Shown: one piece after another, positions 10,578-22,620 of the stretch | Layout of the letters: each line of letters starts with the position of its first letter | How positions within the stretch are numbered: position 1 is the first letter of the stretch | Assembly: GCF_910592395.1 (NCBI RefSeq) | Contig: NC_088323.1 | Span: forward strand, 9,302,001 to 9,366,000 | Direction of reading: 5' to 3' | Source of the DNA: Lineus longissimus | Taxonomy: Eukaryota > Nemertea > Pilidiophora > Heteronemertea > Lineidae | Length of the DNA stretch: 64,000 nt | Translations under genes and position numbers: made by a program | Notes under the pieces: generated by a model | What the model was told of the DNA's origin: nothing | Databases searched by the model: none | Seen by the model: the letters and a program-made list of their open reading frames with translations, nothing else

Positions 10578-11192
10578 CAAAGGCAATATGTACGTCGAAA
10601 TTCAGTTTCCAACGTATACTGCAGCATTCCATGGCACGGTACCTGCATGGTGATCCAAGTTCTTCTCGTCTCCATCAACATCCTATCAATAATCATCAAG
10701 GTTCCATATAAAACAGAACAAAAAGGTAAGCAAACAACAATTTGAATGATAGAATTTGCCGTGAGTAATGTAATCGAGCAAAGTCAAGAGAGTGTCCGAG
10801 AGTCACTCTACCCAAAAATTAGTCGTTTCGCCTCCTGGGACTTGGGGTGGTTTTAAGGATCGTTCAGTGCCAGGATATCGGGCTTGTCACCTGTCATTGC
10901 ATGATCTTGCTGGCTGCTTGGTCATCAATAGTGCCAGTGGGATGATTGACTCGGGTGGACGTTTTAGAAAAATCTTTTATTTATTGTCATGAGAGTGGGA
11001 AATTCTCTGTTTAAACTGATTTGTCATCTGGGAGTCCTGGACATCATCAGTCATCATGTGACTTGAATATCTTAACTTATGATGGATCATCAAGGCAATC
11101 GTATGTTGCTCGTGCACAATTTTGCGATGTTGTAAAATAAAGAGAGACATGTCAACCAGGCCAGTGTAAAAGTTTAGTTTTATCTATGCTGT

Positions 11193-11263
11193 ATCAAACA
11201 AAAACAAAACATGCATTCCAGATGTCTTTGATGTGGCACACATAGGAGTATCAATATACGTGT
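11193..11263. repeat. Direct repeat, copy 1
   Basis: ATCAAACAAAAACAAAACAT through GAGTATCAAT is repeated nearly exactly at 11459-11523, about 265 bp downstream. No element termini identified. Confidence 0.7.
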
Positions 11264-11458
11264 GCAATAGTGACGTAACAACACATGTGCATTTTCCCGC
11301 TAGTCGCTTATATCAACAAAAACCTGAAGTTGTCGATTTTTGTTTTTACTTTTCCCAAGACGGTGGCGCCGTCTGTTGATTTCGCATCGTTATCTTTGAC
11401 GTGGTGTATGGTCCAGAGAGGTATTGCGGTCATGTCTTATCTGTGCTGTGTATGGCTC

Positions 11459-11523
11459 ATCAAACAAAAACAAAACATGCATTCCAGATGTCTTTGATGT
11501 GGCACACATAGGAGTATCAATCT
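11459..11523. repeat. Direct repeat, copy 2
   Basis: Second copy of the segment at 11193-11263. Confidence 0.7.
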
Positions 11524-13574
11524 ACGTGTCCTTGATATGCTACACAAGTGTCTTTGCTTTGGTTTGTCTTTATTTGCGGTAATAACCGCCCATAGACGTG
11601 TGTTTTTCGGGTGCGTAACGACTTACACGATTACGGGCCAACTCGGCCTATTACCAACTCGGCCTGGGTCATAGATCACGGCCAATGTGGAAATCGTCCG
11701 ATAATAGAATGCAGACATTTTTTTCATGCATGTTGGGTTTTTTTCCGAAATGCTTGATAATCTTAGCGGTTTAGACAATTTAACAGTTATGGAATATTAC
11801 AAATATTTATTATAAGGATAATTTATCATAATATCGATATTCTCGTGCTGTTTTTATGCTGATTCCGCCCAGATTCCGCAGGTTCCGCAGAATCCGCAGG
11901 ATCCGCTAAATCGCCATGGCCGGAGAGCAGCGGTAACCGATTCCCGTAGCAGTTTCTTACGATGACCATAAACAAACGATATTTGGCGTACGCAATCATG
12001 ATCTCATCTCGCAGCGACAAAAAGCACTCGTTTGCCTTTAGGTTCAATGATATGCATCACAAACATTGACAAAGGCAAAGTAACTGTGTGAACATGGTGC
12101 ATATGGGGTTAGGAATCAATTCCACGAAATCGACCACCTTTTTCAAAGCAACCAATGTAAAAATAAGCTCACTATTTGTTTTTTTTAAAACCAATATCCT
12201 ATGCAAAAATCATTGACATAGGTTGTTTTGAAATTGATAAAACACTGTATTATTCTAAGCAGGACATGCATTTTGTTGTGTGCGTCGCAGGGATCCAGTG
12301 GACGGGACACGCCAGGTCAGATAGGTGACTTACCTTTCTGTTTTCGTAATTCACAGATTGTTTTGTAATTGATGAAACATTGTCTTATCATAGAAACAGT
12401 AATCATGCAATCACGGTTCCACCAGTTCATGTAATTGGTCATGAGTGTCGCAGCAGAACAGGGAACACCAGATCAGAGAGGTGATTAAACATGATATTTT
12501 TCGTAATTCAGCTGTATCCTGATCAGCGCCTCTATTGTAGCGGCGCTCTGATGCTGCTCTGATGTTTCCAAAATCAAGTCGGCCGTTTTCCCCGATAACA
12601 AAGCCACAACAGCAGAGCCCCTGCACCAGGAAAGAGGCTAACTGTACTTTGAAATTGGATCTGAGACTAAGGGTCAATGTTGAGATACCAATACGAAGCC
12701 TCTTTGGTGTTGTTGAAATTCCGTCTAATCCCGCGCCGTTTTTTCAATTCTTTAAAAAAATACCTTCTTCTCAGTATCTAGAATTTGTGAGATCGTCAGG
12801 GAACTTGCACAATGGCTTTCAGCTGACGATTACGTCATCAGTTATTCTAAAAATTGATTAGATGTTGAAAATGTTGACCAAACGATGCAGGGTATGCATT
12901 ATTATTATTTTTGCATAGTAAATGAATTGTGCACTTTTAACCTTTGATAAATATTCTTGTGAATTACATGTTCACTCCACGCCGAGAAGCAGTGTTGTTC
13001 AAGGCAGGTCGTCCAACTTGCCGAGCAGCCAGCCCTAGATAGTGCTGCCGTGGGAGAATGGCTGTATCTCAAGAAAAACAGCACAAATGCACCTTCACTG
13101 GTGAATATACTAAAATAAGCAGTCCGTCTAGCAACATGGGACAATATGACTTTGAAAAAGCACTAAAGGTGGTGGCAGTAAATCTGATCAAACGCAATTC
13201 TGCTACTGAAAGTCTGATTCACTTCATAATTGCAGGGATGGTGTATACCATAATGTGATGATCAAATACGATGAAAACAAAGATTCATAATTACCCTGAC
13301 CTGATCAAGACGCAATTGAAGTTTATCAGAGCCTTAAATTCAATGAAAAAATACCAGCATTTAGCTAAAACAAATCGTCATGTTAATTGAATGAATCATA
13401 GTTAAAACATTGGACATGAAATATGCTGCCACTTTCAGCTGAAAAGGACCCAAAAATGCATTTTTTTGAGTGTGAAGCAACACTTGAACCACTACTGGTT
13501 AATAAGGTAAATTGGAAGTGAAATGAAACATGGACTTCCTGAACAGCTTCAATTGCTATTGCGTGATGCTCTTC

Positions 13575-13583
13575 AAGTACTGC
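13575..13583. repeat. Left 9-bp target duplication
   Basis: AAGTACTGC, repeated at 14516-14524. Confidence 0.85.
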
Positions 13584-14515
13584 CAAGGAGGATACCGCGG
13601 TGACGTCATATCACGTGATCACATCCCATATTACTGATCGCTATGGCCAATCAGATTCAGTCTACTGACAGCACCAGCACTGAACACATCTCCACGTCTC
13701 ACTGTCTGGTGCGCTCCTGTTCACAAAAACACCAATAGGCATGAAATATTGCAATACCTGGTATGGATTCTTCCTGTGTAAAATAAAATTTACAGATCAG
13801 ATTAACTTCCTTGAATAAAAAAGACGTTTTGCGTGGCCAAAGTGCGGAAATAATGTCTCCGCTAAAATACACTCCGAAATACACTAGGCAATGCGCTACG
13901 CGATACACGGTAGAGATGCAGTTGAGTTTGTTATTGTTTTGACTTAGAAGCCCGCCCATATCATAATATATTCATGTATTCATGAAGTATGAACTCATTT
14001 CTGTCCCATACAACTCTAAGAACAGTCAATTTCTCCTTAAATCATCACCGAAACCGCGATATCCGCAGGAAGATTTCGTTCTAGTGTCCGAAAATGCATG
14101 ATCTTACAGGGGGGCTAACTCGACAAATAGAGGGGATCTATGCGAGTTTTAGGTCCTACAGATCTCGAACTTGTAAAATCTGTAAACATGCCTCCAAATC
14201 CCATTATGATAATGAAGAGATTGCCCCATATCTGGGAGACTGTTTTGAAACCATCGCTAATTTTGGAAGATCGGTGCCCGGCTATTTGGTTTTAAAAACC
14301 CTATTTTCCCCATCGAAACAGCACTTTTCATTATTCAAATGATAATTTATTGTCTGAAGACTTATTTCATAGCAGAAAAGTACTAAAATCTCTGATTTGA
14401 TGCGAAACATCTAACTTTATTTGATGACTTGATTTTCCCTTGGCCATGGATCGAGTTTGTTTAATATGCAGCGCCATCTTGGAAAAGCCGTGACGTCACC
14501 GCGGTATCCTCCTTG
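13584..14515. mobile_element. 932-bp TIR element with 9-bp target duplication (Mutator-like size)
   Basis: Perfect 25-bp terminal inverted repeats lie at 13584-13608 and 14491-14515 (beginning CAAGGAGGATACCGCGG and ending TGACGTCA). They are flanked by the 9-bp direct repeat AAGTACTGC. A 9-bp duplication is typical of Mutator-like elements; hAT elements make 8 bp. There is no transposase ORF, so it is non-autonomous. It sits just inside the left arm of the larger long-TIR element, so it is younger than that element. Confidence 0.85.
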
Positions 14516-14524
14516 AAGTACTGC
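14516..14524. repeat. Right 9-bp target duplication
   Basis: AAGTACTGC, identical to 13575-13583. Confidence 0.85.
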
Positions 14525-15640
14525 AATGAATTATGTGGCAAAATGGCTGAGAGAAATTAATCTTGAGTGGTACCTGTCATCACATTTAATGAGGACTTTT
14601 AGAAGAATTTTGTTGTACTCTCTTTTCACATTTACACGGTGGTCAACGTACACGATTTACACAGTGCGTAGCAATGATATATGACCTTCCGATTGAATCT
14701 GGTGTACGCAAGGATCGCGATATCGCTTAAGTTTTTGTAAACATTTTGTTCGTTTCTGCATCTTTTGATTCTTTTCTCCTGCCTATATTAGAGAGTGCAT
14801 ATCAGTAAACACACTCTGTGAGACCATGTTCACGATTGAACAGAATACACAGCTTTAACATCGCAAATTCGTTGATTTGTAGACTTCTCACAAATGTTCA
14901 AAATATGATGTTTTCATTGACTTACGGCCTCCATGATTTACACTGTGCATCTTAAGTATGAGCGCACATGAACTGTATCATTAATTGGCGATCAAGCGCC
15001 AAGTTTATGAGGTATCGCCTTCATAATCTGAAGTAACGAAAGTGTACGCAGGTCTACAAATATCGGTGTACGCTGATTTGCGTAAAAAGCACGAACGTGA
15101 ACGCATGCATGAGGATCAACTACCTCTTTCAAAACAAAGTCAAATTTGCCTATCAATATTATACCGAAAGACATGTTTAATGCAAATCATATTAAATTAT
15201 ATAATCGAAAACATTCTGAAGGGTGTCAGTGACGAGTTACTGAAAACATAGATTTTCGGACATGTTTCTTCATCAATCAACTGTCGGACGGAAAAAAACG
15301 AAATACCGTCTGGAATTTGGTAGTGTTGTAACGAAACTTAATGCGCAATGTCTAGATGAACGGGAGCCGTATCCCCTGGTCAGAATACTAAAGGTATACG
15401 GGAGTTCTTTGGCGCATGCCCAAAACTGTTTTTCCCTCACTTGCGCCAAGTCACACCTGAGAGTTGATACTCTACAGACATGACAGTGACGTATGCATGC
15501 GTCTTTGATTCAAGCAATCAATGGCTTTTTTAATACATTGGGCGAATGTGAAAATGCTTTTCTACGATATTTCAAGTGAAGAAACATCAAGCGTAAGATC
15601 CACACCTAAAATCCCGTTTAGTACTATGTCCGTCAAAAAG

Positions 15641-15692
15641 AGTGCCATGGCCTAGTGGACCCGGTTTGAATCCCTCATTGGCATTTTTTAAT
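15641..15692 (+). repeat. tRNA-like fragment with the anticodon arm missing
   Basis: AGTGCCATGGCCTAGTGGAC is followed directly by CGGTTTGAATCCCTCATTGGCA and then a T-run. The TGGCCTAGTGG A-box and GGTTTGAATCC B-box are good. They are nearly adjacent, so the anticodon stem is deleted. TGCCA and TGGCA can pair as a short acceptor-like stem. It may be a tRNA pseudogene or a SINE fragment; not a functional tRNA. Confidence 0.4.
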
Positions 15693-17748
15693 TTTCTGCC
15701 CACGATTTTCCTTCCAAATCTTGCGATAATATTTCTTCATTTGTCATAAAAAAGGCTGACTTTCACTTTAAAATAACAGATAAAATCATGCATGTCTTCC
15801 GTATCTATAAAAGTTAGATTTCAATGATCATTTCCACAACATTTCATGTTTTTGCCACATACCCAGGCAGTAAATACTCGAAATGTACTTGTCTAGTACA
15901 TGTATACATGTCTTCAAAAATATAACTTACAGGTTATAGTTCCGGCCGTACTCATAATGCACTATGCCAAGTGTGGCTAGAAATACGGGAACTGTGTTCG
16001 CGCATGTGCAAAGGAACTCCAGTACCTTTGGCCTTTTGACCTGAGGATACGGGTCCCGTATCTTAAGCAAGAGCCAACTAAATATGACTGATCCTGGTAT
16101 AACCAGTGGTTTTCAATACACTCCTTTGCCTCGTGATGACGTAGGGGTGAGAACTAACACTGCATCTCAGGATTTTTTACAAGTCGGTAAGATGACAAAA
16201 AGGGTGTGATTAAATGGCAGCAGGCTTACCACGGAATTACTGACTCCCCCAAGGAGAGACGTATCGCTGCTACCATCGGGTCATCACCATGATTTAGCTG
16301 ATTAACTGCACTAATACATTGCAAAAGATAGACCTTTTGATGACTGATAAACCATGAAAAACGACTTTCTATAAACCAAATGAGAAGCTTTCGCTTTAAG
16401 CTTGACAAAGTACCGTGGCCTAAAATAGGGAAAATACGTTTGAAGTTTGCCCTATAACGAAGTTTTACTTGTTTTAACATGGTTGATCCGTTCACCGAAA
16501 GGGTGTGCACCCGTAGCCTATATTTGTCTGTATTGATCAGTGTACGTCTTGATGTGATGTGCAGTTTGATATTCTGATATCATCTTAATGGTTGGAAATG
16601 AAATATCTATTTGCAACAAACAGTGTAGCAGAGATATCTAGCTTGGTCTTTCGAATAGCCCATGGTCAGACATTATCGAACTTTGATTGCAGGGATGATT
16701 TCTAGCGGGCAGTTACATGATTTACCACGTGAATCGCCGGAATGAGCTAGTAATTCACCTTTGTCAAATAACGTAAGTAAGTTAAAAGGGTGAAACTCTT
16801 GAACATTGACTGATTCTCACCAAAAAAATATATATATTGCATGATATATCGAAATATCAACATTTTTAGATTTTGTGATTTTCTTGATTTTCTTGATTTT
16901 TCGATATAGTACCAAAAAACCAAAAATCACGACATTTCAATTCCTCAAAATTTTGAGATTTTGATATATCTTAAAACAGAAATGATATTTTTCAGAATTT
17001 CTTTCGCAGAAAGTCTTAGAATTGTCTAAGGTAAAATGCAGGATAAAGGTGCTTAAAGATCCATCCATTGGATTGTGATTGTCGCAAAAAAACTACCAGG
17101 GCGATTTTTCTGAAACTCGAGACCATGCTGGCCCAAATCATTAATTATGGTAAAATTAAACAATGTAATCTGATTCAATCATGAAATAACATGGTGTGAT
17201 GCAAAGCCTTGGAATGAAGAAAAGTCAACCAGTCAGCCAATAATTTGAGCAATGCAATCTGCTTTGATGTGAGTGCAATCTTGCCTGAAAATGAACTGAC
17301 CTTTGTGGAAAGAGAGTTTTTGTGGGCTGCATAAACATATTCATGCATTCTATAATAGTGTCCTGGTCTGGTTTATGTTACCTTACTCAATTGGGATTTG
17401 ATGGTGTCGATTTCTATTTCAAAACAAATAAGAACATGCCAGATAAGTGTGTGCACACAACGAATGCACACTGTGCATTATAAGCTTATGATAATTGATC
17501 TACAGGGCTATTGTCACTGATGACTGTTATACTGTTGGCTCACATTCAAAAATCACTTTTACAAATGAATTTTTTGGTAGTTTTCACGTGAAAGTGGCAG
17601 CATATTTCATGACAAATGTTTCAACGATGACCCATAGAATAAGTGTGACGATTTTTAGCTAAATCCTGGTATCTTTAAATTGAATTCAAGGCTTAAGAAT
17701 TCAATTGTCTCTTAATTAGATCAGTGTAAGTATGATTCCTTATTTTCG

Positions 17749-19234
17749 CATTTTTATTTCTATTCATTATTACGCAGAGTCTACAAATCATAGCAAATGT
17801 TCCCAGAATCCTCTTCTCGAGTCGAAACAGTCACAAATGGGTGTATGTGGAATAGGAACACGACGGCGTTGACAACTGGCAATCACGAGGAGGATTGTAG
17901 AACACGTTCGGCCGAATCGCTGATCAGATGCATACGGTTGTGCACGACCCCGAGAAGACCTACAGGTCTCGATAGCTCTAACACCTGGCAATGGGCAATC
18001 TCACATGCCCCATAGCGGCACCAACACCAGGAAATAGCCCTCACAGCTTACAGCAACACCAACGCCAGGAAACCGAAAAACTGCCGACTTGCAGTTACCA
18101 ACGGCATCTCATCCACGACATACGGTGATTCAGGAGCTTCCTGAGGATAAAGGTATGACCTGCATGGTCAACGGTGACTATCAAAGTGTTTCGAAACGAA
18201 ACGTTCCCCACATCCAATCCAGCACACACCCCGATTATATAACACTTTAATTTGAGTCACTTTGAAAGAACGAAATGTCCACATGCCTATTGATGTGATA
18301 ACCACTATTGAAATAAGAATTGAACTGAAAACGTACTACGATGTAATGAGCCAACATAACACTGCAAAAGCAAACCACGCTTTTACGTATAACTAGGTAT
18401 GAAAATACACAGGGTGCCCAATAAAAAAAAGGAAGGTGCACCTTTTCACACAGTGCACATGTTGACAATAGGTCCCACAGTAGGTTTTCTCTCAGAAGCT
18501 CGCATATGACCTGATGATGCATCAATTGCTTTGATAATGATTTGGTGTGGGAAGGGCATTGCGTTGCTCCTGCGAAATGCGCTTTTAATACGGAGTGACG
18601 CTCTGATTAGGCCTTTTATTTTCTACCGGCATAATCAGTCTGAAGGGTATGGATTTGACATAAGGTTTGAAATATCCAGAGGCGGAGTATTTTGAAAGCA
18701 ACTGGTGCCATGATAACTATTACCATGATTACTGTGTATATGTGGACGAACATGATATGGTTCTGGGACACCTATGAACTTAAACACAACCAAGATTGTA
18801 AGTGAATGAAATCCTTTGGCCTAGTGACATTCTATCCAAATACATTAACTGTATTAAGCTCGACTGAAATATTGTGAAGGAGCTAAACAACTACATGTAG
18901 ATGTAGCTGATGCTAGTAATTTCATGTCTATATATATTTTTTTTATTATTCAAAACGTTATTCAATTTATAGAATCTATCTGATTATAGGATCAAGTGTT
19001 TTAGGTTTTTTTCTAATAAACCTATTCAGATTCTATACACGTATTGATTCCATATAGCCACTTGGCCATTTCATTGAAAGCTTTGCTAAGGAATGTTTTG
19101 ACTTGGATATTTGCGATGACACGATCACTATCTCGAGAAAGCGGGTCTTCCAATAGAGAATAATTGGATGAGTTCGTAGACCAGTTTAATGAAATTTCAT
19201 ATGTCGAGAAGGGATTATTGCACATCCTGACAAC
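17749..19234 (+). other. Unit 2 sequence upstream of the PAN-like exon
   Basis: No convincing gene. Includes short ACACCAGGAA-type repeats (about 18010-18075) and, at 18968-19037, an inverted repeat shared with unit 3. A possible promoter lies close to 19235 but no core element is recognisable. Confidence 0.4.
18968..19037. repeat. Hairpin upstream of PAN-like exon, unit 2
   Basis: TATAGAATCTATCTGATTATAGG pairs imperfectly with CCTATTCAGATTCTATA across a 31-bp loop, about 200 bp upstream of the ATG. The equivalent in unit 3 lies at 33659-33762; none is seen in unit 1. It may be a small palindromic MITE. Confidence 0.5.
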
Positions 19235-19519
19235 ATGGGCATAGCTTCAGCAAGTTTAGTGTTTTCCTCATTCCATTTCATATCAATGCAAAGTGGAACC
19301 GATAATCATTTTACTTTGGCAATCTTACGAGTTCAGTCAATTCTTTGCTGTAGCGCGGCATGCTCGAATATTCAGAGGTGCGCTGCTTTTTTCACCAACA
19401 ACCAAAATGGCCACGAAGGCCATGATCAAGTCAGAACCTGTAATCTTCACAAGGATGTTGCTATCAAGGGCTGGAATTGCCGAGAGTGGAAAACAGGACA
19501 TCGGCTTTGGAAAAAGCAG
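19235..19519 (+). CDS. PAN/apple-like cysteine-rich first exon, unit 2
   Basis: A 95-codon exon with ATG at 19235, in the same CAACATGG context as the other units. N-terminal ASASLVFSSFHF may be a weak signal peptide. The PAN-like core reads LRVQSILCCSAACSNIQRC then AAFFT and TCNLHKD, with the same cysteine spacing as units 1 and 3 plus one extra cysteine in the first cluster. The donor CAG|GTAGCC is in phase 0. If the donor were ignored the frame would run on into a hydrophobic tail to 19648, but that tail is not conserved in sequence between units. It pairs with the terminal exon at 21342. Confidence 0.58.
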
Positions 19520-20354
19520 GTAGCCAATATTTTAGTGTTCGTGTTCGTGTTGGCAACCTATTTTGCAACAGAGAAATTATGTGGGGGCAGTCGACAAAAG
19601 AATGACTCAAAATTACAAACAAATAGTAAGAAAAATAGTAATAATTGAAAACGCCTAAGAAATAGTCTTACATGTTTTCAATACTTTCTTATTGAACAAC
19701 CCAGTGAAAGAACCAAGTGAAAATATGCCAAGCCAGAGAAAACCATGTGTAAGTTACTCTAAGTACGTGTTTTGTAATATACTTAGCAAACCAAAGACCA
19801 AAGACCAGAGACAAGAAAACTAGAAAAACGAAACGTCTCCGGGGGGGGGGGGGGGGTTTATAGCAGCACAAAGAAACATTTTATTGAAGGACATATGTTC
19901 CCTACAACAAGTGCCACTACAAGATGCAGGTCGGTTTTAGTGAATCTGCCTGGAAGTCTCTTGCGTAACCAAAGTTATAGGTGAAAAAGAGGTTACAATT
20001 ACCCCATTTTACCTTACGTTGGGTAAACTTACCAAATCGTTAGAGGGCCATAACAAGACCGCTCCTCGCAGAAACTAAAACTTGAAAACCTGTGTGAAAA
20101 AGAAGAAACTTAATCCAGCTAGAGCTCAGGAAGTGGGTGCGCACCTGTTGCCTGGATGACAGGCAGGCCTGTACTGCTTTCCTTGATTTCGGAATTTCGT
20201 TAGTCATAGACTGGTTGCCTCCAAGAGCCTGACGCCAGTCTCCCTAAACAGTACAATTAAGTAGCATGTATATTTAACGATCCCTATTATCCGCGCATCG
20301 CACAAATCATGTGAGAAATGTTTTCGGCGATCGTGTGACCTGTACATCTAGTAT

Positions 20355-20687
20355 ATGACTCGTACATTTGGCCGGTGCGATGCCTTAATGATGAACTACT
20401 CACAATGGGATGAAATTATCAACAGTACGCGTGAACTTCGAATTTATAAAACCATCAAGATTACCAGTAGAGTTGAGGAATATTCTCGACAAGGCGATGG
20501 ATCGTGTCGACCAAATGTAGAACTCGCACGACACAGTGAAATCGAGCTGGAAATAAAACAATATAATGTTTGTACCAATGTCGCTGTTGCAACACAACCC
20601 CAATTCTCGTTCGAATGCATGGCGTACAGTCAACTGAGGAAAAAAGCGTTCACCTACAATTCAACTTTGAGGGTGAATTATATATAA
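20355..20687 (+). pseudogene. Internal exon relic, unit 2 (best preserved copy)
   Basis: An open frame of 110 codons contains TRELRIYKTIKITSRVEEYS, then NVELARHSEIELEIKQYN and VCTNVAVATQPQFSFECMAY. The middle corresponds to the broken frames at 3695-3840 in unit 1 and about 34640-34760 in unit 3. The ATG at 20355 follows an in-frame TAG, and no clear acceptor/donor pair frames the stretch. It may be a retained exon here that has decayed in the other units. A second relic with VVFQIVDCNLDNHFVVPIFR is readable at about 20825-20890. Function unknown. Confidence 0.4.
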
Positions 20688-21341
20688 AGTCGTCTGATCA
20701 TGATGATGACTGCAATTCAGATGAACTGATGAACATTTCATAGTGATACGTGTACCAGCACAATATTATTTTGATTTCCAGACCTGTTGGTTTGTGCCTC
20801 ATGATCGGAAGGCGTATATATGAGAAAGTCGTCTTCCAAATCGTGGACTGCAACTTGGATAACCACTTCGTGGTACCCATCTTTCGCACCGAGCCAAGTT
20901 ATAATTAAAAACGGATGGAATAACGCTATGAAAACTTCCATTTATAAGCTGGATACTACTAGATATAATTGTAATTTAACCTCGAAGATGAAGTCGGAGT
21001 AGGAGTTTGAACGGGCCATGGCTCCGACTAAACGGAATCTGCGGGTTAACGCGCAGTTTTCGTCGATTTAGCTTTAATGCCATGGCCGTCGGGGTGGGAT
21101 GCCGAGTGGAGCGCAACCTCTCAATTATACAGGGTATCCAAGATAGACAGATTAATAGTGACACTAATAATGGGTCGACAAAATCAGGATGCAGCAATAT
21201 GCCGCAGCCTTCCATTTCCAACATGTGATGTACGTATACGTGTATTAACTTCAAAATTTGAACATATCAATCATTTTTAACCCAAACACTCAATTCAAAA
21301 ATCGTATATCTTGACTTTCAACCGAAATGTCAAACTAGCAG

Positions 21342-22436
21342 AGAGGAAACTATCGGTCGTACCGTGATGTTAGAGTCTGTGGGCAATTCCCAGCTTGGGC
21401 GGCATCAGTCTTTTACCACACGAAGTTAAGGGTCATAGTCGCGGTGGCTCGGTTTCATTACTCCTCAAGCATTCATCGTAACGTCTACGTCTTTAGCCAA
21501 GATGATATAAGCGGCGATTTTAAACTGATGCATCATTTTCATTTTGACGAGCTCACATACATTGCTGGCGAATTTGGCAATGATGTAATATGCGTTAGCA
21601 CTCGTCGTGGACGGAAATCTGCTTATGAAAAACTTCGAGCATTTCAAGTCGATTTGAATGGCAATGGAAATTGCCGAGAGTTGATTCTACCGTATGATGA
21701 ACTTGAGAAAAGCCTCGGTCCTAAAAATTCGTCGTTCGAATATTTCAAAATGATTTCATGCGGTGAAAATGTTTTCTTAGAGTTGACCTTTCGATGCAAA
21801 TTTCAGAAGCACAAGAACAGGAAAAAAACCTTGTCTGTGTCTTGGTTAGATTGGTATAAAATAGTAGACGTAGGCTTCGTTCTAAAACTTCAGTATGTTA
21901 AAAGCTTAACAAGGATTCGCTACTTTCTTATGTCTGAAGCCGACATAGTTCAATCACTTAATGTGGATATGTCAGAAGATATCAAATGTGATATAAATGG
22001 TAACCTCTTTAAATCATCAGCCAGAACACACTCTATTAAAATCTTTAAAAATCCGTACGAGCATAATACATCCACGTCGATTATCTTTCGTGATTATCTA
22101 TTCAGAAAATTTGGAGACTCTGTAATTATGTCTTTGCTCGGATCATATAACGTCGTCGTTGAGGTTCATCGGTCGAAAATTGTAACCGACATCGTTTATG
22201 ACCCAAAGGAGAGCTACAAGTTTCAATCTAAAAAACATGCTAAGTTACTTTTTATGTTAAATTTGGGGCCATGCCTTGAACAATCTGATGTGGATGCCTC
22301 GTCTACGTTATTGATGACCTTAGATGCCAAGTTTGTCTCACATCATATGCTTATTCTTGGTGCGAATGAAAGAATAATCGCCTGGCCAAAGTTTGGCAAT
22401 AGTAAACCGTTGACCGCCAAAGTATTTATTTTGTGA
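21342..22436 (+). CDS. Propeller-like terminal exon, unit 2
   Basis: Begins at the conserved acceptor CTAGCAG| in phase 0 (AGA GGA AAC TAT) and runs 364 codons to TGA. It is colinear with units 1 and 3 over its whole length: VCGQFPAWAASVFYHT, HRNVYVFSQDD, FDELTYIAGEFGNDVICV, SCGENVFLELTF, WLDWYKIVDVGFVLKLQYV, NGNLFKSSARTHSIKIF and a C-terminal ANERIIAWPKF. It is the most diverged of the three intact copies, with IHRNVYVFSQDDISGDF where units 1 and 3 have SPHRNVYVFSQ and DSGDF. Beta-propeller fold is inferred from strand periodicity and the NHL-like GNLFKSSARTHSI stretch; the family is not one I know. Confidence 0.72.
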   Translation, partial: RGNYRSYRDVRVCGQFPAWAASVFYHTKLRVIVAVARFHYSSSIHRNVYVFSQDDISGDFKLMHHFHFDELTYIAGEFGNDVICVSTRRGRKSAYEKLRAFQVDLNGNGNCRELILPYDELEKSLGPKNSSFEYFKMISCGENVFLELTFRCKFQKHKNRKKTLSVSWLDWYKIVDVGFVLKLQYVKSLTRIRYFLMSEADIVQSLNVDMSEDIKCDINGNLFKSSARTHSIKIFKNPYEHNTSTSIIFRDYLFRKFGDSVIMSLLGSYNVVVEVHRSKIVTDIVYDPKESYKFQSKKHAKLLFMLNLGPCLEQSDVDASSTLLMTLDAKFVSHHMLILGANERIIAWPKFGNSKPLTAKVFIL

Positions 22437-22620
22437 AGAAAAGACACATATATTGTGTGAACAAATTAAAACCCTCATTCGCTGATTAAGAGAAACATGC
22501 AGCAAAACACTTACAAATGTAAATAATAGGGAGTTTGATCGGGTCGGTAAAAGCGGAAGATAGAAATTCTTAATCAGAAATCATAGCAGTTTAATTTGAG
22601 GACGGTGGGAAAGGCCTCAA

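Larger units (their letters stand above)
9293..12250. other. Spacer between units 1 and 2; no gene seen
   Basis: No convincing coding sequence. It contains a 736-bp insertion flanked by a 21-bp direct repeat (9800-10577), a GT-rich tract (about 9838-9960), a direct repeat pair at 11193-11263 and 11459-11523, and short TCCGCAG repeats at 11864-11912. Confidence 0.5.
13264..17748. mobile_element. 4.5-kb element with about 200-bp degenerate terminal inverted repeats
   Basis: The sequence at about 13264-13470 (ATTCATAATTACC ... TTTAGCTAAAACAAATCGTC ... AAATATGCTGCCACTTTC) reappears inverted at about 17545-17745 (GAAAGTGGCAGCATATTTCA ... GACGATTTTTAGCTAAATCC ... GATTCCTTATTTTCG). The arms are roughly 75-80 percent alike by eye. 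No transposase ORF is recognisable inside. It interrupts unit 2 and carries the nested 932-bp TIR element. The target duplication is not identified. Confidence 0.6.
12250..22620 (+). repeat. Segmental duplication unit 2
   Basis: The left part (12400-13150) matches 30690-31760 of unit 3, including GTCGGCCGTTTTCCCCG and GAAAGAGGCTAACTGT. The right part carries the PAN-like exon (19235) and terminal exon (21342). It is interrupted by a 4.5-kb long-TIR element. Compared with units 1 and 3 it lacks about 3 kb and 2 kb, respectively, between the exon relics and the terminal exon, and it lacks the solo foldback arm. Confidence 0.75.

Noticed and set aside
16830-16985. Regulatory palindrome in the GATATATCG/ATTTTGAGATTTTGATATATC region
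   Set aside because: AT-rich text with many weak inverted repeats; nothing beyond what low complexity gives.
19520-19648. Readthrough of the PAN-like exon into a hydrophobic tail as a membrane anchor
   Set aside because: The tails in units 1, 2 and 3 differ in sequence and frame, while the exon up to CAG|GTAGCC is conserved, so an intron is the better reading.
19840-19857. Poly-G run as a functional G-quadruplex
   Set aside because: A single homopolymer of uncertain length, prone to sequencing error, with no neighbouring gene feature.
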